Shown: piece by piece, positions 45,645 through 55,612 of the stretch
Position numbering within the stretch: the first letter of the stretch is position 1
Layout of the letters: each line of letters starts with the position of its first letter
Source: Pseudomonas lurida
GTDB lineage: Bacteria; Pseudomonadota; Gammaproteobacteria; Pseudomonadales; Pseudomonadaceae
NCBI RefSeq assembly: GCF_002563895.1
Contig: NZ_PDJB01000001.1
Location: 1,347,501-1,411,500 of the forward strand
Length of the DNA stretch: 64,000 nucleotides
Direction of reading: 5' to 3'
Program-made: the position numbers and the translations under genes
The notes under the pieces: generated by a model
What the model was told of the DNA's origin: nothing
What the model saw: only the letters and a program-made list of their open reading frames with translations
The model's database searches: none

Positions 45645-46922
45645 GTGGACGATTACCAGCAGACGATACGCACCTTGTCTGATCGCATTGTGCTGGCGCA
45701 AACACCGATTCGCGTCCTCGACGCCGTGAAGTGGGACGAGAATATTCGCCAGGGATTCCTCAAGGCCAAGGGCAGGGAAATGCCCGCAGTTGACCGCGAT
45801 TACTACCTCAACCGGCCGCTGTCGTTCGACTCCAGCGCGGTGAAGCTGGAGTTCCAGAACATCGAGCGCGACATCACCCGTCGCCTTGGCCAGTTCAGCC
45901 CGGTGGGGCAGATCATGCGCCGCATGTGCAAGGAGTACCGCATGGTGGTGCGCATGCTCGAAGCGCGTGGTACCGAGGATTTCGGCCTGATCTCCCAGGA
46001 ACTCTACGGCGCCGCCTCCGATGCGTTCCATGCCGGCGACCCGACCCTGGCCGACCTGGGCCTGATGCTGTCCGACTACCTGAACAATATCGACGGCCGT
46101 GGGGACCTCAAGGACGAAGCCAAGACGCTCACCGCCAAGGACGCCGTCGCCTTGCTGCAAACCCGCCTGAACAAGGTATTCGGTGAGGCCGAAGAGACCA
46201 TCCGTGTGTTCGAGTCCGACGGTATCGTCGCCGACGCAGCGGCGGGCGCCGACTACATCAAGATCCGCGCCGATGCGATGTTCAACGACCGCGACGTGCG
46301 TGCCCTCGAAGTGCATGAAGGCCTGGTGCATGTGGGCACCACGCTCAATGGCCAGAACCAGCCGATCTGCACCTTCCTGTCCAAGGGCCCGCCGTCGTCC
46401 ACCGTGACCCAGGAGGGGCTGGCGATCCTGATGGAGATCATCACCTTCGCCTCCTACCCGAGTCGCCTGCGCAAGCTGACCAACCGTACCCGCGCTATCC
46501 ACATGGTGGAAGAGGGTGCTGATTTCCTGCAGGTGTTCGAATTTTTCCGCGAGCAAGGCTTTGAGATGGCTGAAAGCTACGGCAACGCCAGTCGCGTATT
46601 CCGTGGCTCGGTGCCGACTGGCCTGCCGTTTACCAAGGATCTGTCCTACCTCAAGGGCTTTATCATGGTCTACAACTACATCCAGCTTGCCGTGCGCAAA
46701 GGCAAGCTGGAACAAGTGCCGCTGCTGTTCTGCGGTAAGACCACCCTGGAAGACATGCGCACCCTGCGCCAACTGGTCGACGAAGGCCTGGTGGTGCCTC
46801 CCAAATACCTGCCCGAGCAGTTCCGCGACATGAATGCGCTGGCAGCGTGGATGTGCTTCTCCAACTTCCTCAACCACTTGAGCCTGGATCGGATCGAGGC
46901 GGATTACTCGAATATCCTTTAG
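45645..46922 (+). CDS. QEGLA-motif / DUF1704 family protein, predicted metallopeptidase-like
   Basis: A 425-residue member of the flavohaemoglobin-associated QEGLA-motif family. It starts with GTG at 45645 after AGAGGAAG. The key motif is HEGLVH at residues 224-229 and the name-giving QEGLA at 256-260. An HExxxH plus downstream Glu matches the zinc site of the eukaryotic relatives MATCAP (tubulin carboxypeptidases). Peptidase activity in bacteria is an inference. The lipoprotein gene upstream is 21 bases away. Confidence 0.85.
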   Translation: MDDYQQTIRTLSDRIVLAQTPIRVLDAVKWDENIRQGFLKAKGREMPAVDRDYYLNRPLSFDSSAVKLEFQNIERDITRRLGQFSPVGQIMRRMCKEYRMVVRMLEARGTEDFGLISQELYGAASDAFHAGDPTLADLGLMLSDYLNNIDGRGDLKDEAKTLTAKDAVALLQTRLNKVFGEAEETIRVFESDGIVADAAAGADYIKIRADAMFNDRDVRALEVHEGLVHVGTTLNGQNQPICTFLSKGPPSSTVTQEGLAILMEIITFASYPSRLRKLTNRTRAIHMVEEGADFLQVFEFFREQGFEMAESYGNASRVFRGSVPTGLPFTKDLSYLKGFIMVYNYIQLAVRKGKLEQVPLLFCGKTTLEDMRTLRQLVDEGLVVPPKYLPEQFRDMNALAAWMCFSNFLNHLSLDRIEADYSNIL

Positions 46923-46953
46923 GCAATATGGCTGGCGAAACCGGATAAAAAAT

Positions 46954-47043
46954 GTGGGAGCTGGCGTGCCTGTGATGGCGGTCTTTGAGTGACACCAACG
47001 GCGACTGATACACCGCCATCGCCGGCAAGCCAGTGCGCCCCTG
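46954..47043. repeat. REPIN, partly decayed
   Basis: GTGGGAGCTGGCGTGCCTGTGATGGCGG with the inverted arm CCGCCATCGCCGGCAAGCCAGTGCGCCC. It lies between the DUF1704 and hydrolase genes. Confidence 0.8.
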
Positions 47044-47097
47044 TGATCTCATTTGCTGTCGAGAAATGAGTACAACCTACCAGCGAGGCTTCAACGG

Positions 47098-48003
47098 ATG
47101 AGAATCCTCGGCATTCTGTGCCTGCTACTCACATTGAACGGCTGCAGCTCCCTGCTGTTCTATCCCGAACCCGGCCTGCCCTTCACGCCGGAAAAAGCCC
47201 GATTGCAATACCGCGACGTCACCTTGACCACCGCCGACGGCGTAAAGCTCCACGCCTGGTGGCTGCCGGCCAAACCCGGTGTGCCGCTCAAGGGCACGGT
47301 GCTGCACTTGCATGGCAACGGCGGCAACCTGGCCTGGCACCTGGGTGGCAGTTGGTGGTTGCCTGAGCAGGGCTACCAGGTGTTGTTGCTGGACTATCGC
47401 GGTTATGGCTTGTCGCAAGGCAAGCCCTCGTTACCCGCGATCTATCAGGATGTAGACGCGGCGTTCAACTGGATCGACAAGGCCCCCGAAACCCAAGGCC
47501 AGCCGTTGATCGTGCTCGGCCAAAGCCTGGGGGGGGCATTGGCGGTGCACTACCTGGCCGCCCACCCGGAGCGCCAATCCCGGCTCAAGGCACTGGTGCT
47601 GGACGGCGTGCCCGCCAGTTATCGTGACGTAGGACAATTCGCCCTGAGCACCTCCTGGTTAACATGGCCGTTCCAGGTGCCTTTGTCGTGGCTGGTACCG
47701 GACGACGACAGTGCGATCCATGCCATGCCTCGGCTGACGGGCGTACCGAAGCTGTTGTTCCACAGCCTGGATGACCCGATCGTGCCCGTGGCCAACGGCA
47801 TCCGCCTGTACCAGGCTGCGCCGCCGCCGAGGGTGTTGCAACTGACTCGGGGCGGGCATGTGCAGACCTTTGCCGACAAGACCTGGCAAACCGTGATGCT
47901 GCGCTATCTCGATGACCCGCAACACTTCAACGGTTTGCGCCGCCTGGGCGAAATTCCGAACTACCCCACTCCCAACGTTGATTCATCAGAGAGCCCGCAA
48001 TGA
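47098..48003 (+). CDS. Alpha/beta-hydrolase lipoprotein
   Basis: A 301-residue protein with a lipoprotein signal (LLTLNGC, Cys near residue 16), then an alpha/beta-hydrolase fold. The oxyanion region is LHLHGNGGN, the nucleophile elbow GQSLGG (Ser about residue 142), and the acid and base are likely in LDDPIVP and GGHVQTF. The frame is open from 47053; the ATG at 47098 gives the signal peptide. It belongs to the FrsA/BEM46-like YfhR group. Substrate unknown. Confidence 0.88.
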   Translation: MRILGILCLLLTLNGCSSLLFYPEPGLPFTPEKARLQYRDVTLTTADGVKLHAWWLPAKPGVPLKGTVLHLHGNGGNLAWHLGGSWWLPEQGYQVLLLDYRGYGLSQGKPSLPAIYQDVDAAFNWIDKAPETQGQPLIVLGQSLGGALAVHYLAAHPERQSRLKALVLDGVPASYRDVGQFALSTSWLTWPFQVPLSWLVPDDDSAIHAMPRLTGVPKLLFHSLDDPIVPVANGIRLYQAAPPPRVLQLTRGGHVQTFADKTWQTVMLRYLDDPQHFNGLRRLGEIPNYPTPNVDSSESPQ

Positions 48004-48326
48004 GCGAAGAACGCAACATGATCCCGCTGATCCTCACCGGCATCGGCACCATCATCGGTACCGTCGGTTGCCTGTGGTACTACGGCTACTTGCACTTCGC
48101 CAAGCCGGAAGATGCGTTGCTGCTCAGCGATTTCACCCTGCTCAAGACCGTGCCAGGCGAGGATTACAAGATCTCCCTGACCCCGGCCGCGCAAGTGGCG
48201 CAGTGCGTCGATGGCGTACTGGTGATGTTCGACACCGAGCAGAAAGGCCTGAGCGGTGTGCTGGTGAACAACAAGAAGCAGGCCGTGCGTTGCATGGGCC
48301 AGGAAACCCCGCAATTGCAGCAATAG
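48000..48326 (+). CDS. Small membrane-anchored hypothetical protein (108 aa)
   Basis: A 108-residue protein with one N-terminal transmembrane segment (LILTGIGTIIGTVGCLWYYGY), then a soluble part with two cysteines (AQCVDG and AVRCMG). The start overlaps the hydrolase stop by four bases, so it is probably translated with it. I recognise no family. Confidence 0.8.
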   Translation: MSEERNMIPLILTGIGTIIGTVGCLWYYGYLHFAKPEDALLLSDFTLLKTVPGEDYKISLTPAAQVAQCVDGVLVMFDTEQKGLSGVLVNNKKQAVRCMGQETPQLQQ

Positions 48327-48443
48327 CCGTTAGCTCATCGTCAATAGCCGGAAATGACTGGAACCGAATGTCTTCAGACACCACTGACTACTTTGTCAGC
48401 GGTACCGACAGGCAACTTACACATTCAGCTCTGGAGATTGATG

Positions 48444-48707
48444 ATGGATATTGGCGCTATCGGCAAAATGTTGGGCATGGCCAGGGGGCAGCAAAGCCTG
48501 AGGCAGGAGGGGCCGCAGCAGGGGGGCAAGACTGACACCGAACTGCTCAGGAAACTCTTGGAAATGCTGTCGAGCAGCGGTTCCGCTGGCTCTGGTGGCT
48601 CCGCAGCTCAGCTGGATCCTGAACAGATCAAGAAAATGATGGCGGGACGCGAAGGCATGCAGGCGATGATGCCGGACAGTGACAACGGCCGCAAAGTCAG
48701 CGTCTGA
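48444..48707 (+). CDS. Small hypothetical protein (87 aa)
   Basis: An 87-residue frame (MDIGAIGKMLGMARGQQ) ending in a Ser/Gly-rich linker and a Met-rich segment (KKMMAGREGMQAMM). The frame is open to 48354, but ATG 48441 or 48444 follows a GGAG site; the second has better spacing. A terminator follows, which supports a real gene. Family unknown. Confidence 0.6.
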   Translation: MDIGAIGKMLGMARGQQSLRQEGPQQGGKTDTELLRKLLEMLSSSGSAGSGGSAAQLDPEQIKKMMAGREGMQAMMPDSDNGRKVSV

Positions 48708-48716
48708 CAGGCAAAA

Positions 48717-48742
48717 AAAACCCACCGTGAGGTGGGTTTTTT
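48717..48742. terminator. Rho-independent terminator between convergent genes
   Basis: AACCCACC-GTGA-GGTGGGTT followed by T-run, with A-run on the other side; serves the 87-aa gene and the OmpA-like gene. Confidence 0.93.
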
Positions 48743-48759
48743 CATGCAGCCTCAATCAA

Positions 48760-49545
48760 TCAGTAAGCAACGGAAGAACGTGGCTTGACTGGCTGGTTGT
48801 CGTTGGAGATGGTCACTTCAACGCGGCGGTTCATGGCACGACCCGAGACGCTGCCGTTGTCGGCAACCGGGTATTCCTTGCCGTAACCCTGGGTCACGAT
48901 GCGCGAAATATCCACGCCTTGTTGAGCCAGTGCACGCTGTACGGAAGCAGCACGACGCTCGGACAGGCTCTGGTTGTACGAATCGGAACCCGTGCTGTCG
49001 GTGTAGCCTTCGACAATTACTTTACGGTCCGGGTTGTCGCGCAGGAACTGAGCCAGCTTGGTGATGTTCACCAGACCGCTGGATTTCAGGTCGGACTTGT
49101 TGGTGGCGAACAGCACGTCACCGAAGGTCACCAGCGTACCGCGATCGGTCTGCTTGGCATTCAGGCTGTCTTGCAGTTGCTTGATCTGTGCGTCACGAGC
49201 ATCCAGCAGTGCGCGGGCACGTTCGTCGCCAGCGTTTTTCAGCTTGGCTTCGGATTCGCGCAGCACGATGGTGTCTTTGGCCACTTCAACGCGCTGGTTG
49301 GTCAGGTAAGCCAACTGGTCGACTTTCTTCTCGTCTTCCTTGTCGCGGTAGGCCTTGTCAGCCTTGTCCAGCCATTCGCTGGCGTCCTTGGTTTCCAGTG
49401 CCGCGAGCTTGGTGGCTTGCGGGTTGGTTTGCAGGGCCGAGAAATTGGTCCGTGCGTTTTCCAGGTTCGCGTTCGGCGGGGTGGAGCAGGCCGCCAGTGC
49501 AACGCTCATCGCCAGCAGGGCAGGGATCATCAATTGTTTACGCAT
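48760..49545 (-). CDS. OmpA-family lipoprotein, LptF-like
   Basis: A 261-residue lipoprotein (lipobox ALAAC, Cys about residue 20). The N-terminal half is DUF4398-like and helical. The C-terminal half is an OmpA peptidoglycan-binding domain (FATNKSDLKSSGL, VEGYTDSTGSDSYNQSLSERRA). It resembles P. aeruginosa LptF (PA3692), an outer-membrane protein under AlgU control that protects cells against stress. Follows the DUF4398 lipoprotein in one probable operon. Confidence 0.88.
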   Translation of the reverse strand: MRKQLMIPALLAMSVALAACSTPPNANLENARTNFSALQTNPQATKLAALETKDASEWLDKADKAYRDKEDEKKVDQLAYLTNQRVEVAKDTIVLRESEAKLKNAGDERARALLDARDAQIKQLQDSLNAKQTDRGTLVTFGDVLFATNKSDLKSSGLVNITKLAQFLRDNPDRKVIVEGYTDSTGSDSYNQSLSERRAASVQRALAQQGVDISRIVTQGYGKEYPVADNGSVSGRAMNRRVEVTISNDNQPVKPRSSVAY

Positions 49546-49600
49546 AGTCGTGTCGTCCTTTCAATTCGATATCAGGTGCGATGCGGTCAAGGGGGGCGTC

Positions 49601-50026
49601 TTACTTCTGCTGGATAGCAGCTGGACGCATACCTTCCTTACGCAACTCATCAACAGCCTTCTGGGAATCCTTCACAGCCTGTTCAGCCTTGGCAGCCTGA
49701 GCCTTGCGCTCTGCAACGCGAGCGTCCCACTCGGCTTGTTCAGCCAGGCGACGGGCTTCGTCGTAGTTCTTGTCGTGCATGGCAATCTCGGCTTGCTTGA
49801 GCTTGTCCTGGGCCGACTTCATCTCTACAGCCGCGTACTCGGTGCCGCCGGCGCTGACCGCGCTGTTTACAGCGGACTGGGTCACCGCGTACTGCTCGGT
49901 CGGCGGGTTACCGGCGCAACCTGCCAGAACGAAGCTGGTGCCGATTGCCAGCGCGGCCAATTTGAGCCCGCGCAGATGGTTAAACGAGGATTTGGCAGTG
50001 CTGGTCTTCATCGTCTTCAACTCCAT
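49601..50026 (-). CDS. DUF4398 lipoprotein
   Basis: A 141-residue protein with a lipobox (FVLAGC, Cys near residue 37) and a long charged helix, the DUF4398 pattern (EYAAVEMKSAQDKLKQAEIA). The ATG at 50026 follows an AGGAG site; a second ATG at 50011 is possible. It pairs with the OmpA-like gene at 48760, which carries a related helical part. Probably an envelope structural or stress factor. Confidence 0.87.
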   Translation of the reverse strand: MELKTMKTSTAKSSFNHLRGLKLAALAIGTSFVLAGCAGNPPTEQYAVTQSAVNSAVSAGGTEYAAVEMKSAQDKLKQAEIAMHDKNYDEARRLAEQAEWDARVAERKAQAAKAEQAVKDSQKAVDELRKEGMRPAAIQQK

Positions 50027-50138
50027 TGGATAACTCCTGAAAAACATCAAAATCCATGTCACTGGTCTGCGGCCGGGGCTTGGCGCTTAAGCGCAAATAA
50101 GCCTTTAAAACGACCGTTCCAAGTGATGGCTTACTGGC

Positions 50139-50166
50139 TGTGACCGGAGGCTTTTTTCAAAAGTTC
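50139..50166 (-). promoter_or_regulatory. Candidate AlgU (extracytoplasmic stress sigma) promoter
   Basis: On the minus strand GAACTT (50166-50161), a 17-base spacer, then TCACA (50143-50139). AlgU promoters have GAACTT and TCnnA with 16-17 bases between. It points towards the two lipoprotein genes, which in P. aeruginosa are AlgU-dependent. Confidence 0.5.
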
Positions 50167-50298
50167 AGAGAAGATGGCGATTTGCCTAAAAAAATATTTG
50201 ACTGATTGGTCAGGGTAAAAAACTTGGAACTTATGCGTCGCGCAGCGGTACGCCCGACCCGCGAGGGGCCCGGCGTACAAGGGTCTGGCGTGAGAGTT

Positions 50299-50643
50299 TC
50301 AGTGTTTCTGTTCGTCGCTGCTGGCCGACAAATCATGCAGATAACGCCGCGACAGCGTCAGGAAGCGCGGGGTAGGGCCGACATCTTCGTACAGCGGGTC
50401 ACCCTCTTCATCGGTGGCAATCACCTGCTGGCCCTTGATATAGGGAAAGCTGGCTTCCAACTCTTCGAGGGCGGCGCCGATCAGCTCGCCGAGCAGTTCC
50501 TCGGTGCTGCGCTTGGGGTACATTTCGGCGATGGCCGCCAGCCTTGCGGCGGATTCCACATCCAGATGGATGGCGTATTCGGTCTTGGTCAAGCGACCCT
50601 TGGCGTTCTCTTCCCAATGCTGGGCCAATTCTCGGATTTTCAT
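50299..50643 (-). CDS. Hypothetical protein (114 aa)
   Basis: A 114-residue acidic protein. It has a helix-rich start (MKIRELAQHWEENAKGRL) and a central helix (ESAARLAAIAEMYPKRSTEELLGELIGAALEEL) resembling small antitoxin-like or ribbon-helix-helix folds, but without clear motifs. The ATG at 50643 is preferred to the longer frame to 50739. It is divergent from ppc and conserved next to it in pseudomonads. Function unknown. Confidence 0.75.
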   Translation of the reverse strand: MKIRELAQHWEENAKGRLTKTEYAIHLDVESAARLAAIAEMYPKRSTEELLGELIGAALEELEASFPYIKGQQVIATDEEGDPLYEDVGPTPRFLTLSRRYLHDLSASSDEQKH

Positions 50644-50828
50644 GGCAACCTCAATGAAGCCCGCGATGGCAGGCGGTGATGAGTGACCAGTCGCGCGTAT
50701 GGATAAACACGGGCGACTCAGTGTTGAGACTCGCTGCAACCCACAAGGTTTAAAGTCTTGTCATAAAACGATGCTGGCGGCACTCTGGCAGACCTGCGCG
50801 TCCCGGATTTCTGGCTGGAGATTGGCTG

Positions 50829-53456
50829 ATGAGTGATATCGATGCACGCTTGCGTGAGGATGTTCACCTGCTGGGTGAGCTGTTGGGCAACACCATTCGA
50901 GAGCAGTACGGCGATGACTTTCTCGACAAAATCGAGCAGATCCGCAAAGGCGCCAAGGCCGACCGCCGCGGGGCGGGCGATGAACTGAGCAGCAGCCTCA
51001 ACCAGTTGCAGGAACACGAACTGCTGCCGGTTGCCCGGGCGTTCAACCAGTTCCTCAACCTGGCCAACATCGCCGAGCAATACCAACTGATTCACCGGCG
51101 CGATGAGTCGCAACCGGCGCCCTTCGAGTCTCGCGTATTGCCCGAGTTGCTGGCGCGCCTGCAAGCCGAAGGCCACAGCAACGAATCCCTGGCGCGCCAG
51201 TTGGGGCGCCTGGAGATCGAGCTGGTCCTTACCGCCCACCCCACCGAAGTGGCGCGCCGCACCCTGATCCAGAAATACGATGCGATTGCCGCCCAACTGG
51301 CGCTGCAGGATCACCGTGACCTCACCACGGCGGAGCGCGAGCAGATCCGCCAGCGCCTGCAGCGCTTGATCGCAGAAGCCTGGCACACCGAAGAGATCCG
51401 CCGCACCCGGCCCACGCCGGTGGACGAGGCCAAGTGGGGCTTTGCGGTCATCGAACATTCGCTGTGGCACGCCATTCCCAATTACCTGCGCAAGGCTGAC
51501 CAGGCCCTGCACGCCGCCACTGGCCTGCGCTTGCCCCTGGAGGCGGCGCCGATCCGCTTTGCCTCATGGATGGGGGGCGACCGTGACGGCAACCCGAATG
51601 TCACCGCGCCGGTGACCCGTGAAGTATTACTGCTGGCGCGCTGGATGGCGGCCGACCTGTACCTGCGCGACGTCGACCATTTGGCTTCCGAGCTGTCGAT
51701 GCAGCAAGCCAGCCCGGCGTTGCAGGCCAAGGTCGGCGACAGCGTCGAACCGTATCGCGCCCTGCTCAAGCAATTGCGCGAACGCCTGCGGGCCACGCGC
51801 CAATGGGCGCATACGGCGTTGAGCAGCAGCACACCGGCGCCTGCCGAGGTGTTGCAGAACAATCGTGACCTGCTGGAGCCGCTGGAGCTGTGCTATCAGT
51901 CGCTGCATGAGTGCGGCATGGGCGTGATCGCCGATGGTCCGTTGCTCGACTGCCTGCGGCGCGCAGTGACGTTCGGTTTGTTCCTGGTGCGCCTGGATGT
52001 GCGCCAGGATTCCAGCCGTCATTCGGCGGCCATGACAGAAATCACCGATTACCTCGGCCTGGGACGCTACGAAGACTGGGACGAAGAGGCGCGTATCAGC
52101 TTCTTGATGAAAGAGCTGTCCAATCGTCGGCCGCTGCTGCCGGGCTATTTCAAACCCTCGGCCGACACCGCCGAAGTCCTGAACACCTGTAAGGAAGTCG
52201 CCGCCGCGCCGGCTGCGTCGTTGGGTTCGTATGTCATCTCCATGGCCGGCGCTGCGTCGGACGTGCTGGCGGTGCAACTGCTGCTTAAAGAGTCGGGCGT
52301 GCAACGGCCGATGCGCGTAGTGCCGCTGTTCGAGACCCTGGCCGATCTGGATAACGCCGGCCCGGTGATCGAGCAACTGTTGCTGCTGCCGGGCTATCGC
52401 ACGCGTTTGCAGGGGCCCCAGGAAGTGATGATCGGCTACTCGGACTCGGCCAAGGACGCGGGCACCACCGCCGCGGCCTGGGCGCAGTACCGCGCGCAGG
52501 AGCGGCTGGTGGATATCTGCCGCGAGCAACAAGTGGAACTGCTGTTGTTCCACGGTCGCGGTGGCACCGTGGGCCGTGGCGGCGGCCCAGCCCACGCGGC
52601 GATCCTGTCACAGCCGCCGGGTTCGGTGGCGGGGCGGTTCCGCACCACCGAACAGGGCGAGATGATTCGCTTCAAGTTCGGCCTGCCGGATATCGCCGAG
52701 CAGAACCTCAACCTTTACCTGGCGGCCGTATTGGAGGCGACCCTGTTGCCACCGCCGCCGCCCGAGCCGGCCTGGCGCCATTTGATGGATGAATTGGCGG
52801 CCGACGGTGTCAGCGCCTACCGTGCGGTGGTGCGGGAAAATCCGCAGTTCGTCGAGTATTTCCGCCAATCCACGCCGGAACAGGAACTGGGGCGCTTGCC
52901 CTTGGGCAGTCGTCCGGCCAAGCGCCGTGCCGGCGGGATTGAAAGCTTGCGGGCGATCCCGTGGATCTTTGGCTGGACCCAGACCCGCCTGATGCTGCCA
53001 GCCTGGCTGGGCTGGGAGGCGGCGCTGAGCAAGGCCCTGGAGCGCGGCGAAGGCGAGCTGCTGGGGCAGATGCGCGAGCAGTGGCCGTTCTTCCGTACCC
53101 GCATCGACATGTTGGAAATGGTGCTGGCCAAGGCCGACGCCGACATTGCCCGCCTGTACGACGAGCGCCTGGTGCAGCCAGACCTGCTGCCATTGGGTGC
53201 GCATTTGCGCGACCTATTGTCGCAGGCGTGCGGCGTGGTGCTTGGCCTGACTGGCCAGTCGCAACTGCTGGCTCACAGCCCCGACACCTTGGAGTTTATC
53301 CGGCTGCGCAACACCTATCTTGACCCCTTGCACTTGTTGCAGGCCGAGTTGCTGGCGCGCTCGCGCCAGCAGGAAGCGGCGCAGGACAGCCCTCTGGAAC
53401 AGGCGCTGCTGGTCTCCGTAGCGGGTATTGCCGCTGGTTTGCGTAACACTGGCTAA
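50829..53456 (+). CDS. ppc: Phosphoenolpyruvate carboxylase
   Basis: An 875-residue enzyme that carboxylates PEP to oxaloacetate to refill the TCA cycle. Signatures include [13 protein letters not shown] (catalytic His), [14 protein letters not shown] and [20 protein letters not shown]. Full length, with the usual C-terminal RNTG end. It is monocistronic, with a hairpin downstream. Confidence 0.98.
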   Translation: MSDIDARLREDVHLLGELLGNTIREQYGDDFLDKIEQIRKGAKADRRGAGDELSSSLNQLQEHELLPVARAFNQFLNLANIAEQYQLIHRRDESQPAPFESRVLPELLARLQAEGHSNESLARQLGRLEIELVLTAHPTEVARRTLIQKYDAIAAQLALQDHRDLTTAEREQIRQRLQRLIAEAWHTEEIRRTRPTPVDEAKWGFAVIEHSLWHAIPNYLRKADQALHAATGLRLPLEAAPIRFASWMGGDRDGNPNVTAPVTREVLLLARWMAADLYLRDVDHLASELSMQQASPALQAKVGDSVEPYRALLKQLRERLRATRQWAHTALSSSTPAPAEVLQNNRDLLEPLELCYQSLHECGMGVIADGPLLDCLRRAVTFGLFLVRLDVRQDSSRHSAAMTEITDYLGLGRYEDWDEEARISFLMKELSNRRPLLPGYFKPSADTAEVLNTCKEVAAAPAASLGSYVISMAGAASDVLAVQLLLKESGVQRPMRVVPLFETLADLDNAGPVIEQLLLLPGYRTRLQGPQEVMIGYSDSAKDAGTTAAAWAQYRAQERLVDICREQQVELLLFHGRGGTVGRGGGPAHAAILSQPPGSVAGRFRTTEQGEMIRFKFGLPDIAEQNLNLYLAAVLEATLLPPPPPEPAWRHLMDELAADGVSAYRAVVRENPQFVEYFRQSTPEQELGRLPLGSRPAKRRAGGIESLRAIPWIFGWTQTRLMLPAWLGWEAALSKALERGEGELLGQMREQWPFFRTRIDMLEMVLAKADADIARLYDERLVQPDLLPLGAHLRDLLSQACGVVLGLTGQSQLLAHSPDTLEFIRLRNTYLDPLHLLQAELLARSRQQEAAQDSPLEQALLVSVAGIAAGLRNTG

Positions 53457-53497
53457 GGTTTTTTGCGTGTTCTCAAGGGCTTGCAGGTAAACCACGA

Positions 53498-53526
53498 CGG
53501 CCGCCCGGAAAAGGGCGGTCGGCGTT
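53498..53526 (+). terminator. GC-rich hairpin after ppc, possible terminator
   Basis: CGGCCGCCC / GGGCGGTCG stem with a GGAAAA loop, about 40 bases past the ppc stop. The T-run after it is short, so termination is uncertain. Confidence 0.55.
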
Positions 53527-53633
53527 TACGGGGCCGGGTTGCACTCAGGCACACCCTACGTATGACGCATGCACGACGCGGGTTCCTGCGACTTTCGGCG
53601 GCTTGTGTGGTTAAGGCCTGCTGTGTATCTTGA

Positions 53634-54383
<750 letters not shown>

Positions 54384-54405
54384 TCACACCCTCTGCTTCA
54401 CGGAT

Positions 54406-54434
54406 AACGGCCCGCTTGCGGGCCGTTGTTGTTT
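54406..54434 (+). terminator. Rho-independent terminator after adk
   Basis: Perfect 10-bp stem AACGGCCCGC / GCGGGCCGTT with TT between, then T-rich sequence. A TATAAT box (54434-54439) just after it may start tsaB transcription. Confidence 0.85.
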
Positions 54435-54474
54435 ATAATGGCGCACTCTTTTTTCGACTTGGACACCCACACCG

Positions 54475-55161
54475 ATGAGCACCCTGCTGGCCCTGGACAC
54501 CGCGACTGAAGCTTGCTCCGTTGCCTTGCTGCACGATGGCAAGGTAACGAGCCACTACAAGGTGATCCCGCGCCTGCACGCGCAGAAGCTGTTGCCGATG
54601 ATCAAGCAGCTGCTGGAAGACGCCGGTACCACCTTGGCTGCGGTAGACGCCATCGCCTTCGGCCGTGGGCCGGGTGCATTCACGGGTGTACGCATCGCCA
54701 TTGGCGTGGTGCAGGGCTTGGCATTTGCGCTGGAACGCCCGGTATTGCCGGTGTCCAACCTTGCCGTGCTGGCCCAGCGCGCCTTGCGTGAACACGGTGC
54801 ACACCAGGTTGCGGCGGCCATCGATGCACGCATGGATGAAGTCTATTGGGGCTGCTACCGCGAAACGGCGGGCGAGATGCGCCTGGTCGGCGTGGAAGCC
54901 GTGCAGCCTCCGGAGTCTTCGCAATTGCCTGGCGATGCCAGCGGCGACTGGTTCGGTGCAGGCACCGGCTGGGGTTATGGCGAGCGCATCGCTGTGCCGT
55001 TGGTAGGGCAGGACGCAGCGATGTTGCCCCACGCTGAAGACTTGTTGGCGCTCGCGCGCTTCGCCTTCGAACGGGGCGAGGCGATTCCCGCAGACCAGGC
55101 TGCGCCTGTGTACCTGCGCGATAAAGTGGCGCAGACCAAGGCAGAGCGCGGGATTATTTGA
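54475..55161 (+). CDS. tsaB: tRNA threonylcarbamoyladenosine biosynthesis protein TsaB
   Basis: A 228-residue actin-like protein. It forms the complex with TsaD and TsaE that makes the t6A modification on ANN-decoding tRNAs. Features: LLALDTATEACSVAL at the start and GRGPGAFTGVRIAIGVVQGLAFA. The trmO gene earlier in the window acts on the t6A product. Confidence 0.97.
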   Translation: MSTLLALDTATEACSVALLHDGKVTSHYKVIPRLHAQKLLPMIKQLLEDAGTTLAAVDAIAFGRGPGAFTGVRIAIGVVQGLAFALERPVLPVSNLAVLAQRALREHGAHQVAAAIDARMDEVYWGCYRETAGEMRLVGVEAVQPPESSQLPGDASGDWFGAGTGWGYGERIAVPLVGQDAAMLPHAEDLLALARFAFERGEAIPADQAAPVYLRDKVAQTKAERGII

Positions 55162-55321
55162 CGTCAAAAATGATGGCAATTTGGGGCTAAGTTCACCAAT
55201 CGTCAGAATTTGACCCCGGTTTTAAACCTTTTTCAAATTATGTGTTCTAGTTATCACCAGAGCATTTGCGCGCTACGGATTGCGCCACTAAAATGCCATC
55301 ACCGATACCGAGTTCGCATCG

Positions 55322-55612
55322 ATGCGTATAGACGGCTTTTCCTCACAGTCCTACCCCATCAAGCGTAAGCCGCGTAAGGCAAACGTCACGGTAGACGAGT
55401 CCGTCGAGGATTCACCGGACTTCATCGAAGTCCAGCCCGATGCGCAGGCCAACTCCCAAGCGCGTATCAGCGGTCTTCCCGCCCGTCAGCAAGACATGGT
55501 CTTCCCGCGCTCCATGAGCAAAAGCGTTGCTAACGCTCTGGCCAGCTACCTGACCACCGCCGGTTTTGTCGAATGGGACATGGAAGTGCTGGGTCTCGAC
55601 ATTCACATCTGA
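55322..55612 (+). CDS. Hypothetical protein (96 aa), conserved in pseudomonads
   Basis: A 96-residue protein with a polar, disordered-looking first half (KRKPRKANVTVDESVEDSP) and a hydrophobic C-terminal segment (SVANALASYLTTAGFVEWDMEVLGLDIHI). The stop overlaps the next gene (ATGA), so the two are likely translated together. No recognised family. Confidence 0.8.
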   Translation: MRIDGFSSQSYPIKRKPRKANVTVDESVEDSPDFIEVQPDAQANSQARISGLPARQQDMVFPRSMSKSVANALASYLTTAGFVEWDMEVLGLDIHI

